Assembly: GCF_023101145.1 (NCBI RefSeq)
Contig: NZ_CP073714.1
Location: forward strand, 2,976,001 to 3,040,000
Direction of reading: 5' to 3'
Source of the DNA: Paenibacillus pabuli
GTDB taxonomy: Bacteria; Bacillota; Bacilli; Paenibacillales; Paenibacillaceae
Length of the DNA stretch: 64,000 nt
Positions 8,172 to 16,273 of the stretch are shown piece after piece. The notes under the pieces are model-generated. The model was not told the origin of the DNA, made no database searches, and saw only the letters and a list, made by a program, of their open reading frames with translations. The position numbers and the translations under genes were made by a program. Within the stretch, counting starts at the first letter, position 1, and each line of letters starts with the position of its first letter.

Positions 8172-9737
8172 TCATTTCTTCGGATCATCATTATCATTTT
8201 TTTCGGAATGCAGCAAACGAAAGTCCGAAGGACTCAGGTTGAACATCTTTTTGAATTTTGAACTGAAATAGCTTGGCGAATGGAAGCCTGTCAGCTCTGT
8301 AACATCCCAAACGGTTAGTTGGGTTTCCTTCAGTAAACGTACGGCATGTTTCATTCGCACCTCGGTTACATATTGAATAAAAGAGATGCCGGCAGCTTCT
8401 TTGAATATCTCTGAAAAATAGGTAGAGTTGTAGTTGTATTGCTCAGCTAACGAAGTTAATGTCAGTTCCAGCATGTAATTTTCCTCGATATATCGTTTGG
8501 CCGATTCAATGACCGTAGCTTCTCCAACCTCGGATGGCTGCGGTTGATTCACAAACTCTTCCGCCCAATGCATCAGCAGCAGTTCTGCCTGGTCTGGAGT
8601 CTTTAGCCAAAGCACCCATTCCGGGGAAATCCACGAGGATTCCTGTTCGAACAATAATGAAATTTGAAAAAGGTTTCGGATCATATGGGAAGTGGATATC
8701 CGAAATGAGTCAGCAAGCTCCTTTCGAATCACGCTGCGGAAGGAATCCAGCTCTCCACGAATGAGGCAACGATGCAGCATGCGACTGGTTTCCTCAGGCA
8801 GTAATGGACTACGATCTACTACGGGCACACGGTCCTGTGCACCTTTGCGTCCAGCAGAGTTCCATGCCAATAGGGAATGAATATAGCCTTCTTTCCAGCG
8901 CTCAAACCCAGACACGGACAATCCCAATCCAACTTGTACATCCATCGTTAAGACAGAGCGTGTCTGTGCTGTGATCTGCTGAGCAAATTCGTGCTGAATA
9001 CCTTCCAATGTAATGAAATGCATAATACTGGGGTGGGCTCCGTCATGGAACACTTGCACGTTATCTGTATAGGAGTGGGCCATTTCGTGACAAAGCAGCT
9101 CAAAGGGAAGGTGGAGCGTTTCGGGAACACGCCCCACTGAGGCAGTCTGTATCCCAGAGTCTCGCATGCCGGCGGTGATGAAACAGACGCTGTGATCCTG
9201 CCAGGATTCCAGATGAAACAGCCGCATTCGCTCTGGCAGTGAAGAAGGTGGAAGGCGATGTCCCCTAACAAGATCAAGCAGGAAACGTTGCTTCATTTCT
9301 TTGTAATACTGGGAGAGACGCCATTGCATCATTTCGGAATCGCCGTGCAGCTGTTTCTTTTTATCCAACTCATCTTTGATTTTATTTAAAGTGGTTTTCA
9401 GTTCATCCCGGGTTACAGGCTTCAGCAAATAGTCCATGGCCTGGCTGCGCACACCTGCTCTGGCATAGTGGAAATCTTCATATCCAGTGATGATGATAAT
9501 CTGAATGGAATGATGAAGGCTTCGACAAACGTCCAGCAATTGCACGCCATCCATGACAGGCATGTTCATGTCTGTAATTAACAAGTCAAAATGTTCAGCT
9601 TTCAGAAGCTCTTCCGCTTCGATGCCGTTTGCCGCTTCACCTGAAATGATAAAACCCATCTCTTGCCAGTTCACTTTCAATTTTAATCCTTCGCGAACTT
9701 CGATCTCGTCATCTGCGATCAATACGTTGTACATCAT
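8172..9737 (-). CDS. YesN-type response regulator with AraC DNA-binding domain
   Basis: A 521-residue response regulator that should switch on the neighbouring sugar uptake genes. The receiver domain fills residues 1-120, with acidic pocket ADDE near residue 9 and phosphoacceptor Asp in LLITDMNMPVMDG near residue 55. A variable middle region follows, then two AraC-type helix-turn-helix units in the last 100 residues (SLAEQYNYNSTYFSEIFKE and VTELTGFHSPSYFSSKFKK). The start has a GGAGG six bases upstream and overlaps the end of the sensor kinase gene by 29 bases, so the two are translationally coupled. Cognate partner: the YesM-type kinase. Confidence 0.94.
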   Translation of the reverse strand: MMYNVLIADDEIEVREGLKLKVNWQEMGFIISGEAANGIEAEELLKAEHFDLLITDMNMPVMDGVQLLDVCRSLHHSIQIIIITGYEDFHYARAGVRSQAMDYLLKPVTRDELKTTLNKIKDELDKKKQLHGDSEMMQWRLSQYYKEMKQRFLLDLVRGHRLPPSSLPERMRLFHLESWQDHSVCFITAGMRDSGIQTASVGRVPETLHLPFELLCHEMAHSYTDNVQVFHDGAHPSIMHFITLEGIQHEFAQQITAQTRSVLTMDVQVGLGLSVSGFERWKEGYIHSLLAWNSAGRKGAQDRVPVVDRSPLLPEETSRMLHRCLIRGELDSFRSVIRKELADSFRISTSHMIRNLFQISLLFEQESSWISPEWVLWLKTPDQAELLLMHWAEEFVNQPQPSEVGEATVIESAKRYIEENYMLELTLTSLAEQYNYNSTYFSEIFKEAAGISFIQYVTEVRMKHAVRLLKETQLTVWDVTELTGFHSPSYFSSKFKKMFNLSPSDFRLLHSEKNDNDDPKK

Positions 9738-11526
9738 ATTCCTCCTGTGCGGGTAGAATCAGTTCAATAGACGTACCGTTACGCTCTCCATTCTCGATCT
9801 GAATGGCAAACAGGCTTCCGTAATGCAAGCGGCAGCGTGCAACCACATTACCGAGTCCAATGTGCCAGCTTTGGCTTCGCAATAGGGGTTCCAGCTGAGA
9901 CGCTTCAACAGGATCGTGGAGTTGCTGGATCATCTCGGCTGAAATACCGGGTCCATTGTCTGAAATGTTGAAATGCAGGCGGTTATTCCGTCTGGAGATC
10001 CGGATGTGTACTTCTGCCGTCGTCTGATGCTGGAAGCTGTATTTGACGGCATTCTCAATCAGCGGCTGAAGAATAAATTTGATGATGACCAGGGAATCCA
10101 GCCTGCCTTCCTGTGTCAGCGTAATGTCCAGCTTATGACCGAAACGGGTTTGCAGAATGGAGATATAGTGTCGGATATAAGCCAGTTCCTCTGCAAGCTG
10201 TACCCTATCGTCACTTGTGTTCATGGAGAATCGCATCATTTTGCCCAGATCCTCAATGACCTGAACGGTATCATCTGTTCGGCGCTGCATGGCGAGACTG
10301 CTCACCAGTTCCAGCGTGTTAAACATAAAATGAGGATTAATCTGCATGAGCAGCGCTTTATACTCCGCTTGCTGGCGGAGCAGCTTGAGCTCGAATTCAT
10401 TCTGGATGTGCTGACGCAATTGGCTGATCATGTAGCGAAAAGTGGAGATGGCATAACTGACTTCGCTTTTTACATTTTGGTCCGGTGGAAGGAGGGACTC
10501 TGCCTGATCGAATGCGCCGCGCTGTACCTGTCTCATGGCCAGTACCAGTCGAGTTAAAGGTTTGGTGACGCCATAAGAGAGCCATGCAGCAGCAAATAAC
10601 GAGACGAGAATGAGAACAATGGTGACCACCAGAATGGTGCTCTGAAGCTTGTGAAGAGAGGAATACAGCTCTTTTTCCGGTGCCAGACCAGCCAGCATCC
10701 AGCCCGTACGCCCCAGCTTTTTGTACACCAGAATGTCACGCTGTCCTTCATCGTTGTTCAGGTACACCACACCCGATTTGAGCGAGTTGTTCCGAATCTG
10801 ATCGATTTCTGTTAAAGCTTCGTTACCAAGTTGATTGGCCTGTTGGGAAAGAATAGGGCTTCCTTGTTCCCCAAGCAGAAAAATAGTGCTGCTCTCGGCC
10901 AGATGGATTCGGTTAAGCGGTTCCAGAAAGTAAGATTCGCTGACATTAATTTTCATCACATTCTGGGCTGTAGCATGGTGAAAGGTCCCAATGGGCATCA
11001 GCAGACTGACTACCGGGTCGCCGTGGTCCCTTATGTTTTTATGTTGATCGGTATGTGCAGGCAGCCAGTGATTCCCTGAGATGAAGAAATTTTTGTACCA
11101 TGATTCTTGCAAAAAGCCGGGGTCCGTCGCTACTTGATTCTCACTGCCAATCCGCAGCCCATTTCGTCGATAGATGGATACATCGGAGATACTGGTGTAG
11201 CTGTTCGTAGCCTGGGTCAGAAAACGGCTCATTGCCAGATTGACAAGCATCTTTTCTCCTTCAGGCAGGTTGGGGTCACTTATCGCGTTATCCCAGTTCT
11301 TGGCGGTATCACTGTTGAAAACGAGAGAGGCTGCATCATAGATCTGCATTTGAACCATATCGACATAGGAGCCGTATTCCTCCATCTTCTCAAGAGCAGA
11401 GGATTCAATGTAGGAACGAATTACGGTGCGTGATTCCTTAAAGAGCAGGAAGGATAGTGTGCCAAAACAGAGAACGAAGAGCACAACGATAAAGGCGATC
11501 AGGCGGCTTTTTAATGAGAAAAACAT
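9709..11526 (-). CDS. YesM-type membrane sensor histidine kinase
   Basis: A 605-residue sensor of the YesM/LytS class. One membrane helix lies near the N terminus (LIAFIVVLFVLCFGTLSFLL) and a second near residue 300 (ILVVTIVLILVSLFAAAWLS). A roughly 260-residue extracellular sensing region lies between them. A HAMP domain, the His_kinase motif QINPHFMFNTLELVSSLAMQ with the phosphoacceptor His, and a C-terminal HATPase domain (NAVKYSFQ, DNGPGI) follow. It is the first gene of the minus-strand pair and overlaps the regulator. The ligand is presumably the sugar handled by the adjacent transporter; the sequence does not say which. Confidence 0.94.
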   Translation of the reverse strand: MFFSLKSRLIAFIVVLFVLCFGTLSFLLFKESRTVIRSYIESSALEKMEEYGSYVDMVQMQIYDAASLVFNSDTAKNWDNAISDPNLPEGEKMLVNLAMSRFLTQATNSYTSISDVSIYRRNGLRIGSENQVATDPGFLQESWYKNFFISGNHWLPAHTDQHKNIRDHGDPVVSLLMPIGTFHHATAQNVMKINVSESYFLEPLNRIHLAESSTIFLLGEQGSPILSQQANQLGNEALTEIDQIRNNSLKSGVVYLNNDEGQRDILVYKKLGRTGWMLAGLAPEKELYSSLHKLQSTILVVTIVLILVSLFAAAWLSYGVTKPLTRLVLAMRQVQRGAFDQAESLLPPDQNVKSEVSYAISTFRYMISQLRQHIQNEFELKLLRQQAEYKALLMQINPHFMFNTLELVSSLAMQRRTDDTVQVIEDLGKMMRFSMNTSDDRVQLAEELAYIRHYISILQTRFGHKLDITLTQEGRLDSLVIIKFILQPLIENAVKYSFQHQTTAEVHIRISRRNNRLHFNISDNGPGISAEMIQQLHDPVEASQLEPLLRSQSWHIGLGNVVARCRLHYGSLFAIQIENGERNGTSIELILPAQEEYDVQRIDRR

Positions 11527-11572
11527 GGGTTCCTCCTTAAGCGAATAGACTTCAAGGCTGTCATCAAAATGT

Positions 11573-11599
11573 GAAAAAAGACTGCGTAATATACGCAGC
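11573..11599 (-). terminator. Terminator after the Gfo/Idh/MocA gene
   Basis: On the minus strand CTGCGTA pairs with TACGCAG around a short loop, then TCTTTTTT. It separates the oxidoreductase transcript from the downstream YesM/YesN genes, so those need their own promoter in the remaining space. Confidence 0.8.
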
Positions 11600-11635
11600 C
11601 TTTGAAGGAAATGTGGTTGAAGCGGCCTTGCGTTA

Positions 11636-12925
11636 CTAGAAACGAACCAGATTGTTGATGCGAACAGGCAAACCGGTTGCGATGGCGCGATTGGCTGCTA
11701 TTCCGGTGAGGATGGATCTCGCTCCGTCGAATTGGTTGGCAGCGCGGTGGTATGGATCTTCCGCTGGCTCTCCAAACAGATCGTTCAGAAGTACAGGATC
11801 TCCTCCGCCATGGCCGCCTTCTTTCTCCTCAACCTGAACCTCATACGGAGCATCGAACATCGGAAGAACCCGCAGCGTTTTCCCAATCAATGCACCTTCG
11901 AGATTTTTGTCACCCAGCGAGTTAACGTAGGATTGTTCCACAATGTTCATCTCAATCCGGCCTTTGGTGCCATTAATGGCGATGCGATAGCCCTCCCACG
12001 GCTGGTATGCAACCAGTGAATAGGTCAAAATGGCTTTGTTCTGATACTGAACGAGCACACCCATTGTATCCTCAATGTTGATGCCATCACCGAATACGCT
12101 TTGATCCCGCTGGTAGCCGTCTTCCGACTCAGCATCCAGATACATGGCTTTGAGATGTGCATCCGAATCCAGGTGTAGAGCAAAAGGATCGTCTTGCGCA
12201 ATCGGGTTGCCTGTTGCACGAGTGTAAAACTGGGTCACGCCTCGTTCCTCTGCGTTCTCTCTACCATAATACATGAGGTCACCAAATGCGAAGACGGTCT
12301 CAGGCTGTGAACCGATCCAAAAATTGACCAAGTCGAAGTGATGCGTGGATTTGTGTACGAGCAGTCCGCCACTATTGCGTTTGTCCCGGTGCCAGCGGCG
12401 GAAGTAATCTGCACCATGGCGCGTGTTCAGCAGCCATTCGAAGTGGACCGAGGTCACTTTCCCAATTGTGTCATTCTGAATCAGTTCCCGTATTTTGGTA
12501 TGATGTGGTGCATAACGGTAGTTAAAGGTGACGCGTATATTTTGTCCGGTCCGCTTGACGGCATCAAGAATATCCTGACATTTGTGCTCATCGATGGTCA
12601 TAGGCTTTTCGGTCACAACATCACAGCCAAGCTCCATTGCGCGAATGATGTATTTGTGGTGGGTGCGGTCGATGCTGGTGACAATGACGAAGTCCGGCTT
12701 CTCGTTCTCAATCATCTGATCGAACTGATCTGCAGGATAGGTTGGCACCTCATCATATTTATATTTTTCTCTCAGCAGCTGATTGGCGTAATTCATGCGA
12801 GTCTGGTTAATATCGCAAAAGGCTGCAAGTTCGGAAGTCTCCCTGAAATTTTGGGCTAATGCTCCATAGAAAAATTCAGCACGGCCGCCTGTTCCGACCA
12901 ATACATAGCGTTTTTTGTTACTCAT
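11636..12925 (-). CDS. Gfo/Idh/MocA family NAD(P)-dependent oxidoreductase
   Basis: A 429-residue sugar or cyclitol dehydrogenase-like protein. The N-terminal Rossmann fold opens with YVLVGTGGRAEFFYGAL, a glycine-rich dinucleotide site. The family hallmark EKP occurs in DVVTEKPMTIDEHKC near residue 105, whose Lys is the usual catalytic residue. The C-terminal alpha/beta domain includes HKSTHHFDLVNFWIG, whose His residues fit the active site. The start has GGAGGCG nearby. It is divergent from an AraC regulator with a cupin domain, a common arrangement for sugar catabolic genes. The substrate is unknown. Confidence 0.9.
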   Translation of the reverse strand: MSNKKRYVLVGTGGRAEFFYGALAQNFRETSELAAFCDINQTRMNYANQLLREKYKYDEVPTYPADQFDQMIENEKPDFVIVTSIDRTHHKYIIRAMELGCDVVTEKPMTIDEHKCQDILDAVKRTGQNIRVTFNYRYAPHHTKIRELIQNDTIGKVTSVHFEWLLNTRHGADYFRRWHRDKRNSGGLLVHKSTHHFDLVNFWIGSQPETVFAFGDLMYYGRENAEERGVTQFYTRATGNPIAQDDPFALHLDSDAHLKAMYLDAESEDGYQRDQSVFGDGINIEDTMGVLVQYQNKAILTYSLVAYQPWEGYRIAINGTKGRIEMNIVEQSYVNSLGDKNLEGALIGKTLRVLPMFDAPYEVQVEEKEGGHGGGDPVLLNDLFGEPAEDPYHRAANQFDGARSILTGIAANRAIATGLPVRINNLVRF

Positions 12926-12991
12926 TCTATCGCCTCCTTGAATATAGCTCTAGACTATAACAAGGAAGTACTTCTTTCGCCGCTTTTTATG

Positions 12992-13005
12992 CGTAATCGC
13001 TTTCA
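12992..13005. promoter_or_regulatory. cre-like site between divergent oxidoreductase and AraC genes
   Basis: CGTAATCGCTTTCA differs from the cre consensus TGNAANCGNWWNCA only at the first base. It lies in the 124-base divergent spacer, where CcpA could affect either gene. This is suggestive only. Confidence 0.35.
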
Positions 13006-13049
13006 AATGCCGCTTATTTTGCTATAATTCAAGCAAAGGAGGCAGCTGC

Positions 13050-13934
13050 ATGACACAGACATTTCGAGCAGATTACAATGATCCCACCGGATATTTGAAT
13101 ATCGAATATGATCGCCGCATTGGATATTTTTCCATGACGGATGACCACCTACATGACCATTATGAGCTGTACTACCTGCTGTCCGGTGAGCGCATTTACT
13201 TCATCAAGGACCGAACTTATCGGGTCAAAGCCGGAGACTTCGTATTCATTAACCGGAATATCGTTCATAAAACGATGGAGAGTGGGAGGCCAGACCATGA
13301 TCGCATTGTTCTGTATATCAAGCCAGAGCTGTTCACCGAATTGGCCATTTTACCTGAGCTGGCTGAGGGACTGAAGGAGCCATTCGGCTGGAATATTCCC
13401 ATTCTGAGGCTTCCTTCACAGGTAAGTGAAACAGCGGAGCGAATGGTCAGTGAAATGATTGATGAGATGGTCCATGCCAGAGCCGGAAGCAGCCTGCTGC
13501 TGCGTCACCGATCCGTTGAACTCCTGTTGTTTGCTTACCGTAATAAACATCTGGGCACTGTACAGTCAGCTGACAGCGAACCGGTCCTGCATCCCAAGGC
13601 ACAGGCAGTCGTGCGCCATCTCAACGATAACTATCGGCAGGATTTAGCGCTGCCTGAGGTTGCCGCATTGTTCCGAATTAGTCCCCATTATCTCAGCCGT
13701 TTGTTCAAACAGACCACAGGTTTCACATTCAGCGATTACCTTAATCTGCTTCGCGTGAAGGAGGCGCAGCGTTTGCTGCGTGAAAGCGAGGATTCCATAA
13801 CGGAGATCGCTCTGCGAGCGGGATTCAGCAATTTTTCACATTTTGGGAAGATGTTCAAGCGGACGGTTCAGGTGTCACCGAGGACATATCGACAGGAGTA
13901 TAGAGAAACAGGTTCGATGAGAGTGCTGAAATAG
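13050..13934 (+). CDS. AraC family regulator with N-terminal cupin domain
   Basis: A 294-residue transcription factor. The N-terminal cupin (roughly residues 20-100, with HLHDHYELYYLLSGE and RVKAGDFVFINRN) is a typical sugar-sensing domain. Two helix-turn-helix units follow at the C terminus: LALPEVAALFRISPHYLSRL and ITEIALRAGFSNFSHFGKMF. AAAGGAGG stands ahead of the ATG. It is divergent from the Gfo/Idh/MocA gene and close to the sugar importer, so it probably controls that oxidoreductase. This is inferred from position; the ligand is unknown. Confidence 0.92.
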   Translation: MTQTFRADYNDPTGYLNIEYDRRIGYFSMTDDHLHDHYELYYLLSGERIYFIKDRTYRVKAGDFVFINRNIVHKTMESGRPDHDRIVLYIKPELFTELAILPELAEGLKEPFGWNIPILRLPSQVSETAERMVSEMIDEMVHARAGSSLLLRHRSVELLLFAYRNKHLGTVQSADSEPVLHPKAQAVVRHLNDNYRQDLALPEVAALFRISPHYLSRLFKQTTGFTFSDYLNLLRVKEAQRLLRESEDSITEIALRAGFSNFSHFGKMFKRTVQVSPRTYRQEYRETGSMRVLK

Positions 13935-13992
13935 GGTGGACTGCCATATAGAAATACGTATAGAAGTAGATATGGAACAAGTCGTAACATGT

Positions 13993-14427
13993 TTATTTTA
14001 ATCGCTGGAGTCCCTTAATAATGATGCTTGTTTTGTCACTTACTTTTTGCAGTTCTTTCAAAGAAAGCTTCGCATAGTCTGGAGGGACCATGTACCAGTA
14101 CTGATGGAAAAGATCACTTCGCTCGATATATAACCTTTGAGTCGTTCCGTCGACCATATTAGTAATGAGCCCATAATATTCGAAAGCGTTCTTAATGTTG
14201 TTCGTATAGTTGCTCAGGTTTGTTTTATCCGTAGTTTTGTTGCTTTTGATATATCGGGCCAGCTCTTTTTTATAATGTATACTTTCCAGAATAACACTGC
14301 GGTAAGCTGAGTCGGCAGAAGACTCGATGCGATGTTTGAGTTCACGATACTTGTGGAAAAAGATAGATGCAATAATCAGAATGATAGTGAATAAAATCAG
14401 AATAATATGTCGTGTTTTTGTACTCAT
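13993..14427 (-). CDS. Hypothetical single-pass membrane protein, 144 aa
   Basis: I do not recognise this protein. AAGGA lies seven bases before the ATG at 14427, giving the N terminus MSTKTRHIILILFTIILIIA and excluding the upstream ATG at 14463. One membrane helix (residues 6-24) is followed by a soluble, mostly helical region of about 115 residues rich in Lys, Tyr and Ser. The topology is that of a membrane-anchored protein with most of its mass on one side; the positive charge before the helix is weak. The region is more AT-rich than its neighbours, which may mean recent acquisition. It is a single gene. Confidence 0.65.
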   Translation of the reverse strand: MSTKTRHIILILFTIILIIASIFFHKYRELKHRIESSADSAYRSVILESIHYKKELARYIKSNKTTDKTNLSNYTNNIKNAFEYYGLITNMVDGTTQRLYIERSDLFHQYWYMVPPDYAKLSLKELQKVSDKTSIIIKGLQRLK

Positions 14428-14567
14428 AAATACGTCCTTGTTTATGTATTTAGTATTTTCCATTTTGAAAATGGAGTTCTATATAATAACATGTAACGAC
14501 AATTAAACCTATGGGGAAATAAAGGAAGGGGATTCTTGACGATTCGCGATCCGAAGGCGAACATGTA

Positions 14568-14624
14568 AAAAGAACCTGAGCAATCCTGCGTGCGCAGACA
14601 TTGGTTCGGGTCCTTTATTATGAC
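14568..14624. terminator. Imperfect hairpin, possible terminator
   Basis: AAAGAACCTGAGC pairs imperfectly (with G-U pairs) with GTTCGGGTCCTTT, and an inner CTGCG/CGCAG stem sits in the loop. It lies in the 590-base gap with no assigned intact gene. Confidence 0.5.
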
Positions 14625-14667
14625 GTTGTATAACTGAGTTTAAATCTCACATCATGGACATTGCCAC

Positions 14668-14929
14668 TCATACCGAAATTTGACGAGTATCCTTCTCCGG
14701 TCGCAACTTCAGCAGTAACTCTTCATTCCGTGGGCAGACCATCACACCATCAATGACATCGAGGCGCGCGGCTTGAATGGAGGAACGGCGTGCGGGTTCG
14801 CTGGCATGATCGATACCTTCGATCCGGTCCGGGTGCGTAAAATATATAGAAGGAAAATATTCGCTCAGTCCATTTTACATCTTGCGGTTCAGGAGCATCC
14901 GGCGTATATTGAGATTTAACTAAATTAGG
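14668..14929 (-). pseudogene. Decayed coding remnant, family not recognised
   Basis: Two minus-strand frames join across a likely frameshift near 14840. The first reads QFIPNLVKSQYTPDAPEPQD and then VKWTERIFSFY. The second reads THPDRIEGIDHASEPARRSS, then IQAARLDVIDGVMVCPRNEE and a stop at 14668. Neither has a usable start codon or ribosome site, yet the composition looks protein-like. I infer a degraded gene fragment. The rest of the 14428-15018 gap holds one imperfect hairpin and a short direct repeat and nothing else I can support. Confidence 0.35.
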
Positions 14930-14939
14930 AATAAATTGA

Positions 14940-14963
14940 AAGGTTGTAAGGTTGTAAGGTTAA
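14940..14963. repeat. Short direct repeat AAGGTTGT/AAGGTTGT/AAGGTTAA
   Basis: Three tandem 8-base units, the third diverged, lie 60-80 bases before the ridA-family start. It could be chance or a minor slippage tract. Confidence 0.4.
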
Positions 14964-15018
14964 AAGTTTAATAGATTGATGGCTTGTAAGGATATTTTCT
15001 ACATAAGGGGGAAGCCGA

Positions 15019-15465
15019 ATGATCCAGAACAGATTAGACGAATTGGGCATTGTATTGCCCCAAGCAAGTACGCCGGCAGCAAAGTATACCAATGCGGTCA
15101 TTGTAAATGGAATCATGTATGTGTCCGGCAAAGGGCCGGATACGTCAGAGCGAGGTAAACTCGGGGAGCAGTTTACGACGGAGCAGGGATATGAATTTGC
15201 CCGAAATGCAGCCATCGAGGTGTTGGCTGTCGTTCAGGAAGTGCTTGGTTCGCTGGATCGGGTGAAGCGGGTGGTTAAAGTACAGGGATTCATCAATGCC
15301 ACCGCCTCGTACGAGGAGCACCATAAAGTGTTAAACGGGTTCTCGGATCTGATGCTGGATGTGTTCGGAGAACAGGGCGTGCATGCCCGTTCCGTATTTG
15401 GCGCTGTATCCGTGAGGGATAACTTGCCGCTAATCATTGACTCGATATTCCAGGTAGAGGAGTAG
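15019..15465 (+). CDS. RidA family (YjgF/YER057c/UK114) protein
   Basis: A 148-residue member of the longer RidA subgroup. Known RidA proteins hydrolyse reactive enamine and imine intermediates released by PLP enzymes; members of this subgroup are less well defined. Visible signatures are AVIVNGIMYVSGKGP near the N terminus, VVKVQGFINATASYEEHHKV in the middle and the C-terminal block HARSVFGAVSVRDNLPLIID. AGGGGG precedes the ATG. The GNAT gene starts six bases after its stop, so the two form an operon. Function beyond the family level is not resolved. Confidence 0.9.
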   Translation: MIQNRLDELGIVLPQASTPAAKYTNAVIVNGIMYVSGKGPDTSERGKLGEQFTTEQGYEFARNAAIEVLAVVQEVLGSLDRVKRVVKVQGFINATASYEEHHKVLNGFSDLMLDVFGEQGVHARSVFGAVSVRDNLPLIIDSIFQVEE

Positions 15466-15470
15466 AGTTC

Positions 15471-16061
15471 ATGACCAATTCCTCTTCAATGAATCCGTTA
15501 ATGCTGTCATTTCCCGAAAGTTTCGATACACAACGTTTGACTATTCGTGCCCCGAGGTGGGGAGATGGAACTGCAGTGAATGAGGCAATTCGTGAAAGTG
15601 CGGAGCAATTGCGTTTGTGGCTTCCATTTGCCGAGAAGATACCTTCACTGGAGGAATCGGAAGCGAATGCCCGCAAAGCGAGGCTGCAATTTCTGGAGCG
15701 TACCGACATGATGCTTCATTTACGTGACAGATTTACGGATGAATTCGTGGGCAGCAGCGGACTGCATCGAATCGACTGGAATGCACGTTGCTTCGAGATC
15801 GGTTATTGGATTAGAACTTCGCGTACCGGCGAGGGGCTCATGACGGAAGCAGTCAGAGGTATTGAGCAGTTCGCAATATCCTATTTGGAGGCGAACCGGC
15901 TGGAAATCCATTGTGATGCCCGCAATGTGCGAAGTGCCAAAGTGGCTGAGCGCGCAGGCTATACGCTGGAAGGTGTACTGCGCAAGATGCGGCGTGACAG
16001 TACAGGTACGCTCGTGGATATGATGGTGTTTGCCAAGGTAAAAGGCGATGAGTTCGAATAA
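15471..16061 (+). CDS. GNAT N-acetyltransferase, RimJ/RimL type
   Basis: A 196-residue acetyltransferase that should transfer acetyl from acetyl-CoA to an amine. The RimJ/RimL-like core begins FDTQRLTIRAPRWGDGTAVN, with the acetyl-CoA-binding region around GYWIRTSRTGEGLMTEAVRG and the typical RLEIHCDARNVRSAKVAERA, then GYTLEGVLRKMRRDSTGTLV. Its ribosome site overlaps the end of the RidA-family gene, so translation is coupled. The target may be a protein N terminus or a small molecule. A terminator follows. Confidence 0.9.
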   Translation: MTNSSSMNPLMLSFPESFDTQRLTIRAPRWGDGTAVNEAIRESAEQLRLWLPFAEKIPSLEESEANARKARLQFLERTDMMLHLRDRFTDEFVGSSGLHRIDWNARCFEIGYWIRTSRTGEGLMTEAVRGIEQFAISYLEANRLEIHCDARNVRSAKVAERAGYTLEGVLRKMRRDSTGTLVDMMVFAKVKGDEFE

Positions 16062-16103
16062 AATAGTTTGAAATAAGATAAGAAATGAATCGGAAAATGA
16101 TTT

Positions 16104-16138
<35 letters not shown>

Positions 16139-16139
<1 letters not shown>

Positions 16140-16187
16140 CGGCTCCTGGAAGAACACGTTGTGTTGTTCTCCAGGGCCGTTTTTTGG
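16139..16187. terminator. Terminator, probably bidirectional
   Basis: ACGGCTCCTGGA-GAACA pairs with TTGTTC-TCCAGGGCCGT and is followed by TTTTTT. On the other strand the GAAA tract supplies a T-rich tail for the converging siderophore synthetase transcript. Confidence 0.85.
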
Positions 16188-16273
16188 TATGCAAATATTG
16201 GAGGTTGGGTGTAATGCTTAATGGACTGCTGAATGACCTGTTGAATGAACTGGAGCAGATAAGAGGAATCTCC

